Positions 20,942 through 30,837 of a stretch of 64,000 nt of DNA are shown here, piece after piece. The notes beneath the pieces were generated by a model. That model was not told the DNA's origin. It saw only the letters and a list, made by a program, of their open reading frames with translations, and ran no database searches. The DNA comes from Cellvibrionaceae bacterium (GTDB lineage Bacteria; Pseudomonadota; Gammaproteobacteria; Pseudomonadales; Cellvibrionaceae): contig JANPZW010000008.1 in the NCBI GenBank assembly GCA_024707385.1, forward strand, positions 310,001 through 374,000, given 5' to 3'. Numbering within the stretch: position 1 is the first letter of the stretch; each line of letters begins with the position of its first letter. A program made the position numbers and the translations under genes.

Positions 20942-22525
20942 TTAAAACATGCGTTGAAAATGGGAAAAATCGATCCTGAAACAACTCATACCATCGGCGG
21001 TTCTATGGTAGTGGATACTCGCCTGATTGATTTCGCACAGCTCTTTGGAAATATACAGCCCCAATCCCGATCCGCGCTCCTCGGTGGTATAGAACGGATC
21101 GAAAACGTGTTGGAGCAGATCATCGCTGATCCCCGGGCCGTAATCGATGATTTCCAGATAACTGATATCGTCGTGGCGCGACTTGCCAATGCGCAGCAGC
21201 ACGCGCGCGGTACCTGTGTGCAGGCGGCTGTAGCGTAGACCGTTGTCGAGCAGATTGGTGAGTACTTGGGATAAATGGGTCTGGTCCATTTTCACCATAT
21301 GCTGGCCTGTGCCGACTTCCAGATCAATTGCGACATTTTGCCCGGTGCGGTACTGATTGACGAAGCGCGGCAGCCAGTGATTCAGATCGAAGGTCTCGGG
21401 TTGCGGTTCTTTGCGGCGCGATAGCGCCAGGGTGCTCTCAACGATTTGATTCACCCGTTGTGAATGCTGATGAATAATTTCAGTCAGGCGTTTGTCGCCC
21501 TTGGAGATGGAGGGGGATTCCGCGAGTAATTGCGCCGCGTGCGAAATGGCGCCGAGAGGGTTGCGAATCTCGTGGGCAATACTCGCTGTGAGCCGTCCGA
21601 GGGATGCCAGCTTCAGCTGCTGCGCCTGTTGTGTCATCACCCTGTGGTCTTCGATATAAATAACGGTCCGGGTGCTGGTGCCGAATTCCAGCATCGAAAG
21701 ACGGATGCGGACCGGTTGCCCGGCGCGCAGCTCCAGCACCTGCGGTGGGCCGCTTCGCGATTTGGTCTGCCAGTCGCTTACCAGGCTCGCGAGGGGAGGG
21801 ATGCTCGCCAGGCCGAGATCGTGATAATCGCTTTCCCGCGCCAGATCCAAGAGGCGCAGCGCTGAGTCGTTGATCAATTCGATGCGGTGGTTGCTGTCTA
21901 CCACAAGGATGCCGGTGCGCATCCGCGCCACTATCGCCTGGGCCAGACGCTGCAGGTGGGCGGCAAACGCCGCCTGGGCCTCTGCTTCCAGATTACTGCG
22001 GCGCAGTTTTTCGGTGAGAAATTGAAACGCATAGGCGGTGCAGAACAGCAGAACCCCAAGAAATCCTGCGGAAAACAACCCCTTGCTGTCGATTTCACGC
22101 AGCTGGAACAGATACAGGGTTTCGGCGATCACCAGCAGGCTGGTCATAGCGGCAAAGGCAATGCCCAATTGTCCGCGAATAAAAATCCCCGCCATTGCAA
22201 CGATTACCAGCAACAGATAACCCAGGCCACTTTCAATGCCGCCGCTGGCGTGAATCAGCAGTACGATTGCGAGTACATCGACGATCAGTGAGGCTGCGAG
22301 GCGGTTGAATGAGTTAACCAGCTTGTGCGGTTTGGCAAACACCGAGGTGAACAGGCAGAGGCCGAGGTAGGCGAGGAGCGTCCAGAGAAAGAGATTCGGA
22401 TAAAGCGTACCGAAGAACTGATTGGACTCGCTGATGAGATAACCGCCCAGCAGAAAGAACGCCAGCACGGTGCGGAAATAAAAATAAATCTTGAGCAGCG
22501 TCGGATTGTGTTGGACGTTCAACAT
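20942..22525 (-). CDS. pilS: Membrane sensor histidine kinase PilS
   Basis: 527-aa kinase with an N-terminal six-helix membrane module (residues about 15-175), a PAS-like segment around GILVVDSNHRIELINDSALRLL, the H-box SIAHEIRNPLGAISHAAQLL, and an ATP lid with N-box NLLDNGLRYS and the G motifs DYGPGI and GSGLGLYI. In Pseudomonas PilS senses pilin in the membrane and phosphorylates PilR. It starts close to the terminator of the upstream bamD gene and forms an operon with pilR. Confidence 0.92.
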   Translation of the reverse strand: MLNVQHNPTLLKIYFYFRTVLAFFLLGGYLISESNQFFGTLYPNLFLWTLLAYLGLCLFTSVFAKPHKLVNSFNRLAASLIVDVLAIVLLIHASGGIESGLGYLLLVIVAMAGIFIRGQLGIAFAAMTSLLVIAETLYLFQLREIDSKGLFSAGFLGVLLFCTAYAFQFLTEKLRRSNLEAEAQAAFAAHLQRLAQAIVARMRTGILVVDSNHRIELINDSALRLLDLARESDYHDLGLASIPPLASLVSDWQTKSRSGPPQVLELRAGQPVRIRLSMLEFGTSTRTVIYIEDHRVMTQQAQQLKLASLGRLTASIAHEIRNPLGAISHAAQLLAESPSISKGDKRLTEIIHQHSQRVNQIVESTLALSRRKEPQPETFDLNHWLPRFVNQYRTGQNVAIDLEVGTGQHMVKMDQTHLSQVLTNLLDNGLRYSRLHTGTARVLLRIGKSRHDDISYLEIIDYGPGISDDLLQHVFDPFYTTEERGSGLGLYISKELCEINQASIHYHRTADGMSCFRIDFSHFQRMF

Positions 22526-22586
22526 GGCGGTCGCCGGCTGTTAATGGTGCTGATTATGCTGCTTTTGCCCGTCGCTGTGGCGCGGA

Positions 22587-22616
22587 TAAAAAAATAGGCA
22601 GCTGAGCTGCCTATTG
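22587..22616 (-). terminator. Rho-independent terminator of bamD
   Basis: A 10-bp stem (22593-22602 / 22606-22615, AATAGGCAGC and GCTGCCTATT) with a three-base loop is followed on the minus strand by a run of T. It lies eight bases past the bamD stop. Confidence 0.9.
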
Positions 22617-22623
22617 GTATCGG

Positions 22624-23535
22624 TCAGCCGGCGTTAGGGCGTGGGGCGTCGGCGTTCTGGAATTCCGGGTCATACTGCCGACGGGTGTCAAAGCCCGCCA
22701 GTTCCGCCCGCTCGAACAAGCCGAAAGTCAGGTAGCTGAACCAGCTGCGTCTGTGTCGTTTCAGGTAGTAGGTCTGATCAAAAACGCCTTCATCGGTCAG
22801 GGCAGGATAGTTGGGAAAGTTGGTGGTCAGCACTTTTACCGCAGTCTGTGCCAAATCCTCCATGCCCATCAGATAATAAGCCTGCGCCATGACAGCGAGT
22901 CCGTCCGGCACGGCCGGGGCCTCCTGGAAATTCTCCACCACATAATTGCCGCGTTTTGCGGCGGCGAGATAAGCCCCGCGGCGGAAGTAATAATTCGCCA
23001 CATGAATTTCATAGCGGGCGAGAACATTGCGCAGATATACCATGCGTTTTTGGGCGTCGGTCGCGTAGGGAGAGTAGGGGAAACGCTGGATGAACTGGGC
23101 AAAATGCTCGAAGGAATCCCGCGCGCCGCCGAGGTCGCGATCCGTATTGTCCGCGCCGAGCAGTGAACCGACAAAGCCGCTCTCGCGATTGAAGCTGGCC
23201 AGGCCGCGCATATAAAAAGCGTAATCCACATTGCGGTGCTGCGGATGCAGGCGAATGAAGCGATCGGCATTGGCGATCACATCTTCATAATCTTGCGAGC
23301 GGTAGTGGGCATAGATCAGTTCCAGCTGAGCCTGCTCGCCGTAAGTGCCGAAAGGAAAATTTTCCTCAAGCAGCTGCAGTGTCTGGACGGCCGCTTGCCA
23401 GCTACCGTTATTCATATGTTTTTGTGCGCTTTCGTAAACTTCCTGCTCAGTCAATCCTTTGGGTTTTTGTTCTTTGCTGGCGCAGGCGCTGAGAATCGCT
23501 AGAATGGCGCACATCACGAGGGTGGCAAAACGCAT
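22624..23535 (-). CDS. bamD: Outer membrane assembly lipoprotein BamD
   Basis: 303-aa lipoprotein with signal peptide and lipobox LSAC near residue 18. It has the repeated TPR-like helices of BamD (EVYESAQKHMNNGSWQAAVQTLQLLEENFPFG, then EQAQLELIYAHY) and the RFPYSPYATDAQKRMVYL segment. It is an essential scaffold of the BAM complex that inserts beta-barrel proteins in the outer membrane. It is somewhat longer than the E. coli protein (about 245 aa) because of a C-terminal extension, as in pseudomonads. It is divergent from rluD and has its own terminator. Confidence 0.93.
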   Translation of the reverse strand: MRFATLVMCAILAILSACASKEQKPKGLTEQEVYESAQKHMNNGSWQAAVQTLQLLEENFPFGTYGEQAQLELIYAHYRSQDYEDVIANADRFIRLHPQHRNVDYAFYMRGLASFNRESGFVGSLLGADNTDRDLGGARDSFEHFAQFIQRFPYSPYATDAQKRMVYLRNVLARYEIHVANYYFRRGAYLAAAKRGNYVVENFQEAPAVPDGLAVMAQAYYLMGMEDLAQTAVKVLTTNFPNYPALTDEGVFDQTYYLKRHRRSWFSYLTFGLFERAELAGFDTRRQYDPEFQNADAPRPNAG

Positions 23536-23637
23536 TGATACCCGCTCTTAACTCATAAAATGAATGGCAAAACAAAAGGTCTTCCGCCCGCCAGGGCAGG
23601 GGACGGTGCAGTGTAGCCAGTCAGGCAGAAGAACTCA

Positions 23638-24600
23638 ATGAAACAGCAGATTTCCCAACAGAGCCGAATTTCTCTCGAATTGTCGGGGCAGCGCTTGGAT
23701 CAGGTCGCGGTCCAGTTGTTCCCGCAATTCTCCCGCGCCCGCCTGCAGGAGTGGATTAAGTCCGGCCAGATCACTCTGGCGGGCAAAGCCGTCAAACCCA
23801 ACACCAAGGTGACCGGTGGAGAGGTCGTCCAGCTCGAAGTGGAGTTGCGCGATGAAGGCGACTGGGAAGCCGAGGATCTGGGCTTGAACATCGTCTATGA
23901 AGACGAGGACCTGCTGGTGATCGACAAGCCTGCGGATCTGGTGGTGCACCCCGCCGCCGGCAACGAGGACGGCACGCTCTTAAATGGCCTGCTGCACCAC
24001 TTGCCGCAACTGCAGCAGATTCCTCGCGCGGGCATAGTGCACCGCTTGGATAAAGACACCACCGGGCTGATGGTGGTGGCAAAAAACCTGGAAGCGCAAA
24101 ACCAGCTGGTGCAGCAACTGCAGGCGCGCACTGTGTCACGTCAGTACGTGGCCGTGGTGGTTGGCGCTATTCCCCCGCACGGTCATGTGGATGCGCCGCT
24201 TGGCCGCGATCCGTTCAACCGTATCAAGATGGCGGTGGTCAAATCCGGCGGCAAGGAGGCGATTACGCATTTTCACCGTCTTGCCCGCCTCGGCCCCATG
24301 AGTCTGGTGCGGTTGAAGCTGGAGACCGGACGCACCCATCAGATCCGCGTGCATATGGCGCACCTGGGTTTTTCTCTCCTCGGCGATCCGCTCTATGGAC
24401 GTCAATTACCGCGGCTAGTCGATTTGGACGATGAGGCGATGGAGTTGATCGTCAACTTCCCCCGCCAGGCCCTGCACGCGGAACAGCTCTCCTTGCAGCA
24501 TCCTCGCAGCGGGGAAACCTGCACTTGGCAGTCGCCCTGGCCGGATGACTTCGCCGAGCTGGTGCGCGCTTTGGGTGGCCGGGTTCATGATCCATCCTGA
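23638..24600 (+). CDS. rluD: 23S rRNA pseudouridine synthase RluD
   Basis: 320 aa, with an N-terminal S4 RNA-binding domain (GQRLDQVAVQLFPQFSRARLQEWIKSG pattern) and a RluA-type catalytic domain with the signature HRLDKDTTGLMVVAKN that contains the active-site Asp, then GRTHQIRVHMAHLG. It makes pseudouridines in helix 69 (positions 1911, 1915 and 1917 in E. coli numbering). It is divergent from bamD and overlaps pgeF by 14 bases, the order found in Pseudomonas. Confidence 0.94.
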   Translation: MKQQISQQSRISLELSGQRLDQVAVQLFPQFSRARLQEWIKSGQITLAGKAVKPNTKVTGGEVVQLEVELRDEGDWEAEDLGLNIVYEDEDLLVIDKPADLVVHPAAGNEDGTLLNGLLHHLPQLQQIPRAGIVHRLDKDTTGLMVVAKNLEAQNQLVQQLQARTVSRQYVAVVVGAIPPHGHVDAPLGRDPFNRIKMAVVKSGGKEAITHFHRLARLGPMSLVRLKLETGRTHQIRVHMAHLGFSLLGDPLYGRQLPRLVDLDDEAMELIVNFPRQALHAEQLSLQHPRSGETCTWQSPWPDDFAELVRALGGRVHDPS

Positions 24601-25355
24601 GCCGTTGCAACTGCTTGAGCCGGATTGGCCTTGTCCCGCCAACATAAAGGCTGTGATATCAACTCGCCGCGGCGGTGTCAGCAAAGCTCCTTATGCAAGC
24701 GCCAATCTCGGCGATCATGTCGGTGACGATCCGGCGGCAGTTGCCGGCAACCGAGCTTTATTGATGGAGCAAACCGGAGTGCATCAGTGGCCGTGGCTGA
24801 GTCAGGTACACGGAGTAGATGTCGTTCAGATTGTGGGTGACCTGCATGAGGGGCTCTGTGCTGACGCGGTTTATACCGCCCAAGCTGGTGTCGCTTGCGC
24901 CGTCCTGACAGCGGACTGCCTGCCGGTACTTTTGTGTGATGCTGCCGGAACCCAAGTGGCCGCCGCACGCGGGATGGCGCGGCCTCGCCGCGGGCGTTGT
25001 GAAGAACACGGTGGCAGGTTTCGCCTGTGAACCGGCGCAGTTGATGGCGTATCTGGGGCCCGCCATAGGCCCGCGCCATTTTGAGGTCGGAGAGGATGTG
25101 TATCGCGCCTTCGAGAATTTATTTGCTCGGGCTGAAGAGATTGGCAGCTGGCGGGAGAATTTTGCCCCATCTGTAAGACCCGGACATTTTCTCGCAAATT
25201 TATACGGGCTGGCCCGCCACATTCTGCTCCATTTGGGTGTTCACCAGATTTATGGCGGCGACTTCTGCACCTACGCCGATGTAGATCGCTTCTATTCCTA
25301 TCGGCGCGATGGCGTGACCGGCAGAATGGTCAGCGCCATCTGGCTGCAAGCCTAG
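24587..25355 (+). CDS. pgeF: Peptidoglycan editing factor PgeF, YfiH family (frameshifted)
   Basis: Multicopper-polyphenol-oxidase-fold protein that in E. coli removes mis-incorporated L-Ser from peptidoglycan precursors; some relatives act on purine nucleosides. Metal-ligand blocks are visible: SQVHGVDVV, LTADCLPVLL, and HAGWRGLAAGVV. The last lies in another frame than the first two: the 5' frame reads AAARGMARPRR where HAGWRG is expected. The break is at about 24961-24968. Inserting GC (or removing one base) there gives a protein of about 256 aa ending at 25355, the normal family length. ATG 24587 overlaps the rluD stop. Confidence 0.85.
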
Positions 25356-26050
25356 TTTTTGGTCTGTGTCTTCAGGTAGTCCGTCAGCCGCGATGCCCAG
25401 CGTTTGGAAAGTATTTTGAAGTCGCGCAGATTCTCTACTCTGTTGGTCGGCTTAAGATCGCCCACCCCGCCGAAGGCTCGCGTCTGGCTGTGATCGGACA
25501 GGGCCACCAGCGGCGCGCTGCTGCCGCCGTCTCGCAGTTGCAGATCCAGCCGCGCCGCGCCTGAATAATGCACGTAATCCTTACTGTTTGGACGGAAGGA
25601 CAGATCCGGCGCGGTGATGCGGAAGCGGGTGAGCGATGGCACAACAACCAAGGTATCCGCTGTCGCGTCACTGACGAGTTGCCAGCCAAGCTCCTTGCTT
25701 AAGGTCTCCTCCAGCGCTTGGCGCAATGCGGCGGTATAGGATTCACGCAGACGTTCCTCGTCTTTCTTGGTCATTTCACGTTTGTAATCACGCAGCCAGT
25801 GTTTGTCGAATTCGAGCGTCGGCTGCAGCACAGTAAAGGTTTTGTAGCGCTCCAGTTGTAACCCTTGATCGAGGGCGATCTTGCCGGAGTCGAAGCCTTT
25901 GATGTCGGTCTCTGTCCACTGCACGGCGGGTTCCTGCTCTGGCACCACTACGGGTTTGGTCGTGGCGTGGACGGTGATGCTTATGCATATCGCCACCAAG
26001 CCGCACAGCAGCGGTGAAACCACTCGGATCGGTGAATTGCACGCTGTCAT
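25352..26050 (-). CDS. Exported DUF3313-like protein
   Basis: A 232-aa protein with an N-terminal signal peptide (SPLLCGLVAICISITVHATT, cleaved after about residue 29) and no lipobox cysteine at the cleavage point. The body (ERYKTFTVLQPTLEF..KHW, then RESYTAALRQALEETL, LVVVPSLTRFRITAP) resembles DUF3313 proteins, which are periplasmic or outer-membrane-associated and of unknown role. It converges on pgeF with a four-base overlap of the two stops, and is divergent from clpB. Chosen start: ATG 26050, since longer in-frame sequence would put non-signal residues in front. Confidence 0.6.
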   Translation of the reverse strand: MTACNSPIRVVSPLLCGLVAICISITVHATTKPVVVPEQEPAVQWTETDIKGFDSGKIALDQGLQLERYKTFTVLQPTLEFDKHWLRDYKREMTKKDEERLRESYTAALRQALEETLSKELGWQLVSDATADTLVVVPSLTRFRITAPDLSFRPNSKDYVHYSGAARLDLQLRDGGSSAPLVALSDHSQTRAFGGVGDLKPTNRVENLRDFKILSKRWASRLTDYLKTQTKN

Positions 26051-26251
26051 AAAAACGCCTCGCAAGATGACTGATTTGGTTATCGGGCGACGATTATGGT
26101 CATCCCCTGGAAAGTTTAGAAAGAGTCGGCTGATAAAGATTCCCACGTCGTTTCGTCTGGACGTGTAAAGAAGTGTCACTGCAAAAGGTTTGCGCCAGAT
26201 CAAGTTTGTTGTATTGCCTGAGCAGGTTTTGTTGATATCCATGGCGCCTTG

Positions 26252-26278
26252 CTTGATTTTGCTCTTTGCAGCCCAAAT
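26252..26278 (+). promoter_or_regulatory. Candidate heat-shock (sigma-32) promoter of clpB
   Basis: CTTGATT (26252-26258), 13 bases, then CCCAAAT (26272-26278). This resembles the sigma-32 pattern CTTGAAA-N13/14-CCCCATnT with two or three mismatches, 41 bases before the clpB start. clpB is a heat-shock gene in related bacteria, which fits. Confidence 0.4.
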
Positions 26279-26319
26279 TTACGCAGACATTGTCACTGCC
26301 CACAAAGACGGGGTCTCCC

Positions 26320-28959
26320 ATGCGAATCGATCGTTTTACCAATCAATTGCAGATTGCAATTTCTGATGCCCAATCCATCGCCGTCGGCCGCGATCACACT
26401 CAGATGGAGCCGGTGCATCTGGCGCAGGCCATGTTGGAGCAACAGGGCGGCAGTGTGCGCCCGCTGCTGACCGCGGCGGGATTCGATGTGGTGGGTTTGC
26501 GCAATGGGTTGCGCAAGGCACTGGATGATCTGCCGAAAATCCACAGTCCGACTGGCGATGTTCATATGTCCCAGGAGCTGGGACGGTTATTGAATCTGGC
26601 GGATAAACAGGCGCAGAAGCAGGGCGACAAGTTTATTTCCAGCGAATCGGTTCTGCTCGCCGCGCTGCAGGATGGCAACAATTCTCTCGCTAAATTGCTG
26701 AAACAATTTGGCGACCAACGCCGTTTGGAACAGGCGGTGCAGAAAGTCCGCGGCGGTGAAACCGTGGACAATCCGGAAGCGGAAGGCCAGCGCCAGGCAC
26801 TGGATAAATACACCGTCGATCTTACGGCGCGAGCCGAGTCTGGCAAGCTCGATCCGGTGATCGGTCGCGACGACGAAATCCGCCGCACCATACAAGTTCT
26901 GCAGCGCCGCACGAAAAATAATCCGGTCCTGATCGGCGAGCCCGGCGTGGGTAAAACCGCCATTGTGGAAGGATTGGCGCAGCGCATTATCAACGGCGAA
27001 GTGCCGGAAGGTCTGAAAGACAAACGCCTGCTGTCTCTGGATCTCGGCGCCCTTTTAGCCGGGGCGAAATTCCGCGGCGATTTTGAAGAGCGCTTGAAAT
27101 CAGTGTTGAACGAGTTAGGCAAACAGGAGGGCCGTATCATCCTGTTTATCGACGAGTTGCACACCATGGTGGGCGCCGGCAAAGCGGACGGCGCCATGGA
27201 CGCGGGTAATATGCTCAAACCCGCACTGGCGCGCGGTGAATTGCACTGCGTCGGTGCTACCACGCTGGATGAATATCGCAAATTTATCGAGAAAGACGCG
27301 GCCCTTGAGCGCCGTTTCCAAAAAGTCCTGGTGGATGAGCCGACCGAAGAGGACACCATCGCGATTCTGCGCGGCTTGAAGGAGCGCTATGAAGTGCACC
27401 ACGGAGTGGACATTACCGACTCTGCGATTATCGCCGCCACCAAATTGTCGCAACGCTACATCACTGACCGGCAATTGCCGGACAAAGCGATCGATTTGAT
27501 CGACGAGGCGGCGAGCCGCATTCGTATGGAAATCGATTCTAAGCCGGAGGAGATGGATCGCCTGGAGCGCAAGCTTATCCAGTTGAAAATCGAGCGCGAG
27601 GCGGTGAAAAAAGACGAGGATGAAGCGGCGCGCAAACGCCTGGAAAAAATCAATCAGGATATTGAAAACCTGGAGCGCGAATACGCGGACCTGGACGAAA
27701 TCTGGCGTTCGGAAAAAGCCGCTTTGCAAGGCTCCCAGGGAATCAAAAGCAATCTGGAGCAAGCGCGTCTGGATCTCGAAAGTGCGCGCCGTGCCGGCGA
27801 TCTCGCGCGTATGTCGGAATTGCAGTACGGCATTATTCCCGCACTGGAAAAACAATTGGATATGGCGAGCCAGGCGGAAATGCTGGAAATGAAATTGTTG
27901 CGCAATCGCGTAACCGATGAAGAAATCGCCGAGGTGGTTTCCAAGTGGACGGGTATTCCGGTTTCCAAGATGCTGGAAGGGGAGCGGGAAAAACTGCTGC
28001 GTATGGAAGATGCGCTGCATAAACGGGTGATCGGTCAGCACGAAGCGGTGACCGCCGTGGCCAACGCAGTGCGCCGCTCCCGCGCGGGACTGTCGGATCC
28101 CCATCGACCCAACGGTTCCTTTTTATTTCTCGGCCCTACCGGCGTGGGCAAAACCGAATTGTGTAAATCGCTGGCGGAATTTTTATTCGATACCCAGGAA
28201 GCGATGGTGCGCATCGACATGTCGGAATTCATGGAAAAACATTCCGTGGCCCGTCTGATCGGCGCGCCTCCGGGTTACGTGGGCTACGAGGAGGGCGGTT
28301 ATCTCACCGAAGCCGTGCGTCGCAAACCCTATTCAGTGGTGTTGCTGGACGAAGTGGAAAAAGCGCACCCGGATGTGTTCAACATCCTGTTACAGGTTTT
28401 GGAGGATGGCCGTCTCACAGATGGTCAAGGCCGCACGGTGGATTTCCGCAATACAGTGGTGGTGATGACCTCCAACCTGGGCTCTGATCGCATTCAGGAG
28501 TTGGCGAATAATCGCTCGTTCGACACCATCCGGTTGGATGGCTCCGTTGACGATGATGAGAGCCAGAACGAAAACCGCTACTACGCAATGAAAGAGGCGG
28601 TGATGGAAGTGGTGGCGCGCCATTTCCGCCCGGAATTCATCAACCGTATCGACGAGGTGGTGGTGTTCCATCCGCTCGCGGCCAATCAGATCATGGGCAT
28701 TGCGGAAATCCAGTTGAGCCTGTTGCGCAAGCGCCTTATGGAGCGGGATTTGCGCCTGGATATGGCGCCGCAGGTAATGGAGCGGCTGGCGGAAGCGGGT
28801 TTTGATCCAGTGTACGGCGCACGCCCGTTAAAACGCGCGATTACGCAAATGATCGAAAACCCGTTGGCGCAGGAGGTGCTGGCAGGAAAATTCGCTCCCG
28901 GCGATACGATTGTGACGGAGTTGCGGGGTGATAAGGTGGCGTTTAGCGCGCGCCGCTGA
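26320..28959 (+). CDS. clpB: ATP-dependent disaggregase ClpB
   Basis: Hsp100 chaperone (879 aa) that extracts proteins from aggregates with DnaK. In order: the Clp N-terminal domain, AAA-1 with Walker A GEPGVGKT and [17 protein letters not shown], a coiled-coil M domain (about residues 410-530, rich in E, K and R), AAA-2 with Walker [10 protein letters not shown] and the [27 protein letters not shown] block, and the C-terminal domain. It is about 20 residues longer than E. coli ClpB, with an acidic insertion ([14 protein letters not shown]) in AAA-2. Start chosen at ATG 26320 ([11 protein letters not shown] is the canonical N-terminus). Confidence 0.96.
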   Translation: MRIDRFTNQLQIAISDAQSIAVGRDHTQMEPVHLAQAMLEQQGGSVRPLLTAAGFDVVGLRNGLRKALDDLPKIHSPTGDVHMSQELGRLLNLADKQAQKQGDKFISSESVLLAALQDGNNSLAKLLKQFGDQRRLEQAVQKVRGGETVDNPEAEGQRQALDKYTVDLTARAESGKLDPVIGRDDEIRRTIQVLQRRTKNNPVLIGEPGVGKTAIVEGLAQRIINGEVPEGLKDKRLLSLDLGALLAGAKFRGDFEERLKSVLNELGKQEGRIILFIDELHTMVGAGKADGAMDAGNMLKPALARGELHCVGATTLDEYRKFIEKDAALERRFQKVLVDEPTEEDTIAILRGLKERYEVHHGVDITDSAIIAATKLSQRYITDRQLPDKAIDLIDEAASRIRMEIDSKPEEMDRLERKLIQLKIEREAVKKDEDEAARKRLEKINQDIENLEREYADLDEIWRSEKAALQGSQGIKSNLEQARLDLESARRAGDLARMSELQYGIIPALEKQLDMASQAEMLEMKLLRNRVTDEEIAEVVSKWTGIPVSKMLEGEREKLLRMEDALHKRVIGQHEAVTAVANAVRRSRAGLSDPHRPNGSFLFLGPTGVGKTELCKSLAEFLFDTQEAMVRIDMSEFMEKHSVARLIGAPPGYVGYEEGGYLTEAVRRKPYSVVLLDEVEKAHPDVFNILLQVLEDGRLTDGQGRTVDFRNTVVVMTSNLGSDRIQELANNRSFDTIRLDGSVDDDESQNENRYYAMKEAVMEVVARHFRPEFINRIDEVVVFHPLAANQIMGIAEIQLSLLRKRLMERDLRLDMAPQVMERLAEAGFDPVYGARPLKRAITQMIENPLAQEVLAGKFAPGDTIVTELRGDKVAFSARR

Positions 28960-28967
28960 TGTTGCAC

Positions 28968-28998
28968 ATCCCGCTTCGGCGTACGCGCCGGAGCGGGA
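28968..28998. terminator. Possible terminator hairpin between clpB and the DUF4124 gene
   Basis: TCCCGCT-TCGGCG and CGCCG-GAGCGGGA form a long GC-rich stem around TACG. No clear T-run follows on either strand, so it may only protect 3' ends of these convergent genes. Confidence 0.4.
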
Positions 28999-29009
28999 GA
29001 TTATCAAGA

Positions 29010-29447
29010 TCAATTCGCGGCAGGAGTTGCGGGTTTGCAGAAGCGATCAATAGCGCGCTCTGAAAGGGAGATTTCATGCTGTATCTCTTCCGCGGACAGT
29101 TCCCGCTTGTCGCCGTCGCGCCCTTCCATGTGAATCCGACTGTTGCTTTGAAGCACGGTCAAGCGCTCGCGCTCAACGCGGCAGCGATCGGATTCCGGTG
29201 CAGCCGCCGCGGCAGGTTCCTCCGCTGCGGTTGCCGGATTGCTCAGCGAGTTCGATCTTTTGGCGGTCACCCTTTCCGCGTTCACACCTTTTGGCGGTTT
29301 ATCCGTGAAGTGGGTAACGCCGCGTGAATCCGTCCAGCGGTAGAGCTCGGCGGCGGAAACGCCCAGAGAAAACAGCAGCAGAAGAGCAGTGCTCACACCA
29401 GACAGTGTTTTGAGGCAGGTTGCCCGGTAGGGTCGTGCGATTGTCAT
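29010..29447 (-). CDS. DUF4124 domain exported protein
   Basis: 145-aa protein with a signal peptide (LSGVSTALLLLFSLGVSAA) followed directly by the DUF4124 pattern ELYRWTDSRGVTHFTDKPP. The middle is an Ala/Pro/Glu-rich linker (about residues 75-90) and the end is helical with two cysteines (DRCRVERERL and RFCKP). The domain is common in proteobacterial envelope proteins of unknown function. The start at ATG 29447 places the signal peptide properly. It converges on clpB. Confidence 0.7.
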   Translation of the reverse strand: MTIARPYRATCLKTLSGVSTALLLLFSLGVSAAELYRWTDSRGVTHFTDKPPKGVNAERVTAKRSNSLSNPATAAEEPAAAAAPESDRCRVERERLTVLQSNSRIHMEGRDGDKRELSAEEIQHEISLSERAIDRFCKPATPAAN

Positions 29448-29554
29448 GTCGTTACCTTCAGGTATCTCTGTTGCGGTTTTATACAGCGCCGTGAATGAGT
29501 ATAGCGCCGCTTGGCATTCAGGTTTGTGTTGCGCTCGCCAGCTTGTAAGCGCCA

Positions 29555-30532
29555 TCACACAGTGGTTGCGATCAGACGTTCAATAAGCGCCTCGGTCGCC
29601 GGGTTAATCACTTGCCGGCTGGCATCGGCCTCGAACCAAGCGACGGCCCTTTTGATGCCCTCCCGATAGGGTATCTGCGCGCGAAAGTCCGGCACCAGTC
29701 GTTTGATCTTGCTGTTATCGAAAATGGCGCTCACGGATTTGTCACCGAGCAGAGTGCCGGTGTAATCCGGCGCCATGGCGCAAATGCGGTCCGACGTCAC
29801 ATGCACGATTCTCGCCTCAGCGCCTGCCGCCTCTGCGGTGAGTTGATAGATCTCGTTCCAGCTGAGAAATTCATCGGAGGTGATATGGAAGTCCTCGCCA
29901 AGCGCGGCGCGGTTGCCGAGCAGACTGATAAACCCGCGGGCAAAGTCCTCGGCGTGGGTCAAAGTCCAAAGGGAAGTGCCGTCGCCTTGCACCACAACGG
30001 GTTTGCCTTGCTTCATCCTCGCCACCGCCGTGTACTCCTGCCAGCCGCCAATGGTCAGCGGAATCACTGTGGAGTAGGTATGGGAGGGCCGCACTATGGT
30101 CGCGGGAAAGTCCTCAGTCTCACAGGCGGCAATCAAGGTTCTCTCGGCAGCGATTTTATTGCGCGAGTATTCCCAGAAGGGATTTTCCAGCGGCGTGCGC
30201 TCAGTGATTACTGGCGTCGGCCCCGGATTCTGGTAGCAGGAGGCTGAACTTATGAATACGTATTGGCGGGTATTGTCGCGAAACAGCTTTATATCCCTTG
30301 TAACATCGGCAGTCGTGAACGCTATCCAGTTGACTACCACATCCCACTCTTGCAGCTGTAGGTTCTGCTGCGCATCTTCGGAGTTGATGTCGCCGCAGAT
30401 GAAGTGCGCTCCCTGGAGTTCGGGGTGATGTCCCGTGCGATTGAGAAGCCAGAGTTGGTGGCCCTGGGACAGCAGCGCCCGGCTGGTGGCAAGGCTGATA
30501 TTGCCGGTGCCGCCGATAAACAGAATCTTCAT
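29555..30532 (-). CDS. NAD-dependent epimerase/dehydratase-family (extended SDR) protein
   Basis: 325-aa Rossmann-fold protein with the dinucleotide-binding motif GGTGNIS at residues about 7-13. There is a WNEIYQLTAEAAGAE substrate-side segment but no obvious YxxxK; the best candidate is SRNKIAAE preceded by EYSRNK (a YSRNK motif), which fits an extended SDR catalytic Tyr-Lys pair. Substrate unknown; relatives act on nucleotide sugars or RNA-bound partners. The start at ATG 30532 puts the motif at the proper distance. It is divergent from ilvI; the gene that follows 3' encodes the DUF4124 protein. Confidence 0.75.
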   Translation of the reverse strand: MKILFIGGTGNISLATSRALLSQGHQLWLLNRTGHHPELQGAHFICGDINSEDAQQNLQLQEWDVVVNWIAFTTADVTRDIKLFRDNTRQYVFISSASCYQNPGPTPVITERTPLENPFWEYSRNKIAAERTLIAACETEDFPATIVRPSHTYSTVIPLTIGGWQEYTAVARMKQGKPVVVQGDGTSLWTLTHAEDFARGFISLLGNRAALGEDFHITSDEFLSWNEIYQLTAEAAGAEARIVHVTSDRICAMAPDYTGTLLGDKSVSAIFDNSKIKRLVPDFRAQIPYREGIKRAVAWFEADASRQVINPATEALIERLIATTV

Positions 30533-30614
30533 ACGGGGATCTCGGAAGAGTGCGGGCGAGAGTGTATACAAGTGAAAAAATGACGTCGAGGCCGCCGGCG
30601 ATAGAGCGCCGCGC

Positions 30615-30642
30615 TTGACATTGCCGGGTCAGTAGAGAAAAT
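30615..30642 (+). promoter_or_regulatory. Candidate sigma-70 promoter of ilvIH
   Basis: A perfect -35 TTGACA (30615-30620), a 16-base spacer, then GAAAAT (30637-30642), which matches four of six -10 positions. It would start a leader of about 310 bases before ilvI, beginning just where the structured segment begins. Confidence 0.4.
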
Positions 30643-30837
30643 GAGCAGTTCGCCAGATGGCTGGCAGACTCCGACCGATCGACCTCGGCGCGATTGCTCT
30701 GCTCAGCGGCAAATCAACCCTTTGCCCGACCATCCTGAAGTGCGGGGGCACATACCCGAGTTGCCCTACTCAATAACGTGTTTTCGCCTCCAATTTGTTT
30801 TGGAGGTTGTCCGCTTTAACCAAGCGGCGTTATTGAG
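30642..30837 (+). ncRNA. Structured 5' leader of ilvIH, candidate cis-regulatory RNA
   Basis: Successive self-complementary elements: TGAGCAG/CTGCTCA (30642-30648/30699-30705) enclosing GCCAG/CTGGC (30652-30656/30661-30665); GGCAAA/TTTGCC (30708-30713/30721-30726); and a three-way junction closed by a perfect 10-bp stem CTCAATAACG/CGTTATTGAG (30769-30778/30828-30837) with arms CCTCCAA/TTGGAGG (30787-30793/30800-30806) and CCGCTT/AAGCGG (30811-30816/30822-30827). A further interrupted stem, GATCGC/GCGATC (30884-30889/30924-30929), lies near the ilvI ribosome site. No gene is apparent here. The position before a branched-chain amino acid operon suggests attenuation or a ligand-binding RNA. Folding was judged by eye only. 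Confidence 0.55.

Noticed and set aside
27115..28104. A 329-codon minus-strand frame inside clpB.
   Set aside because: It is antisense to a conserved AAA+ coding region; the long frame is a by-product of codon bias in GC-rich DNA.
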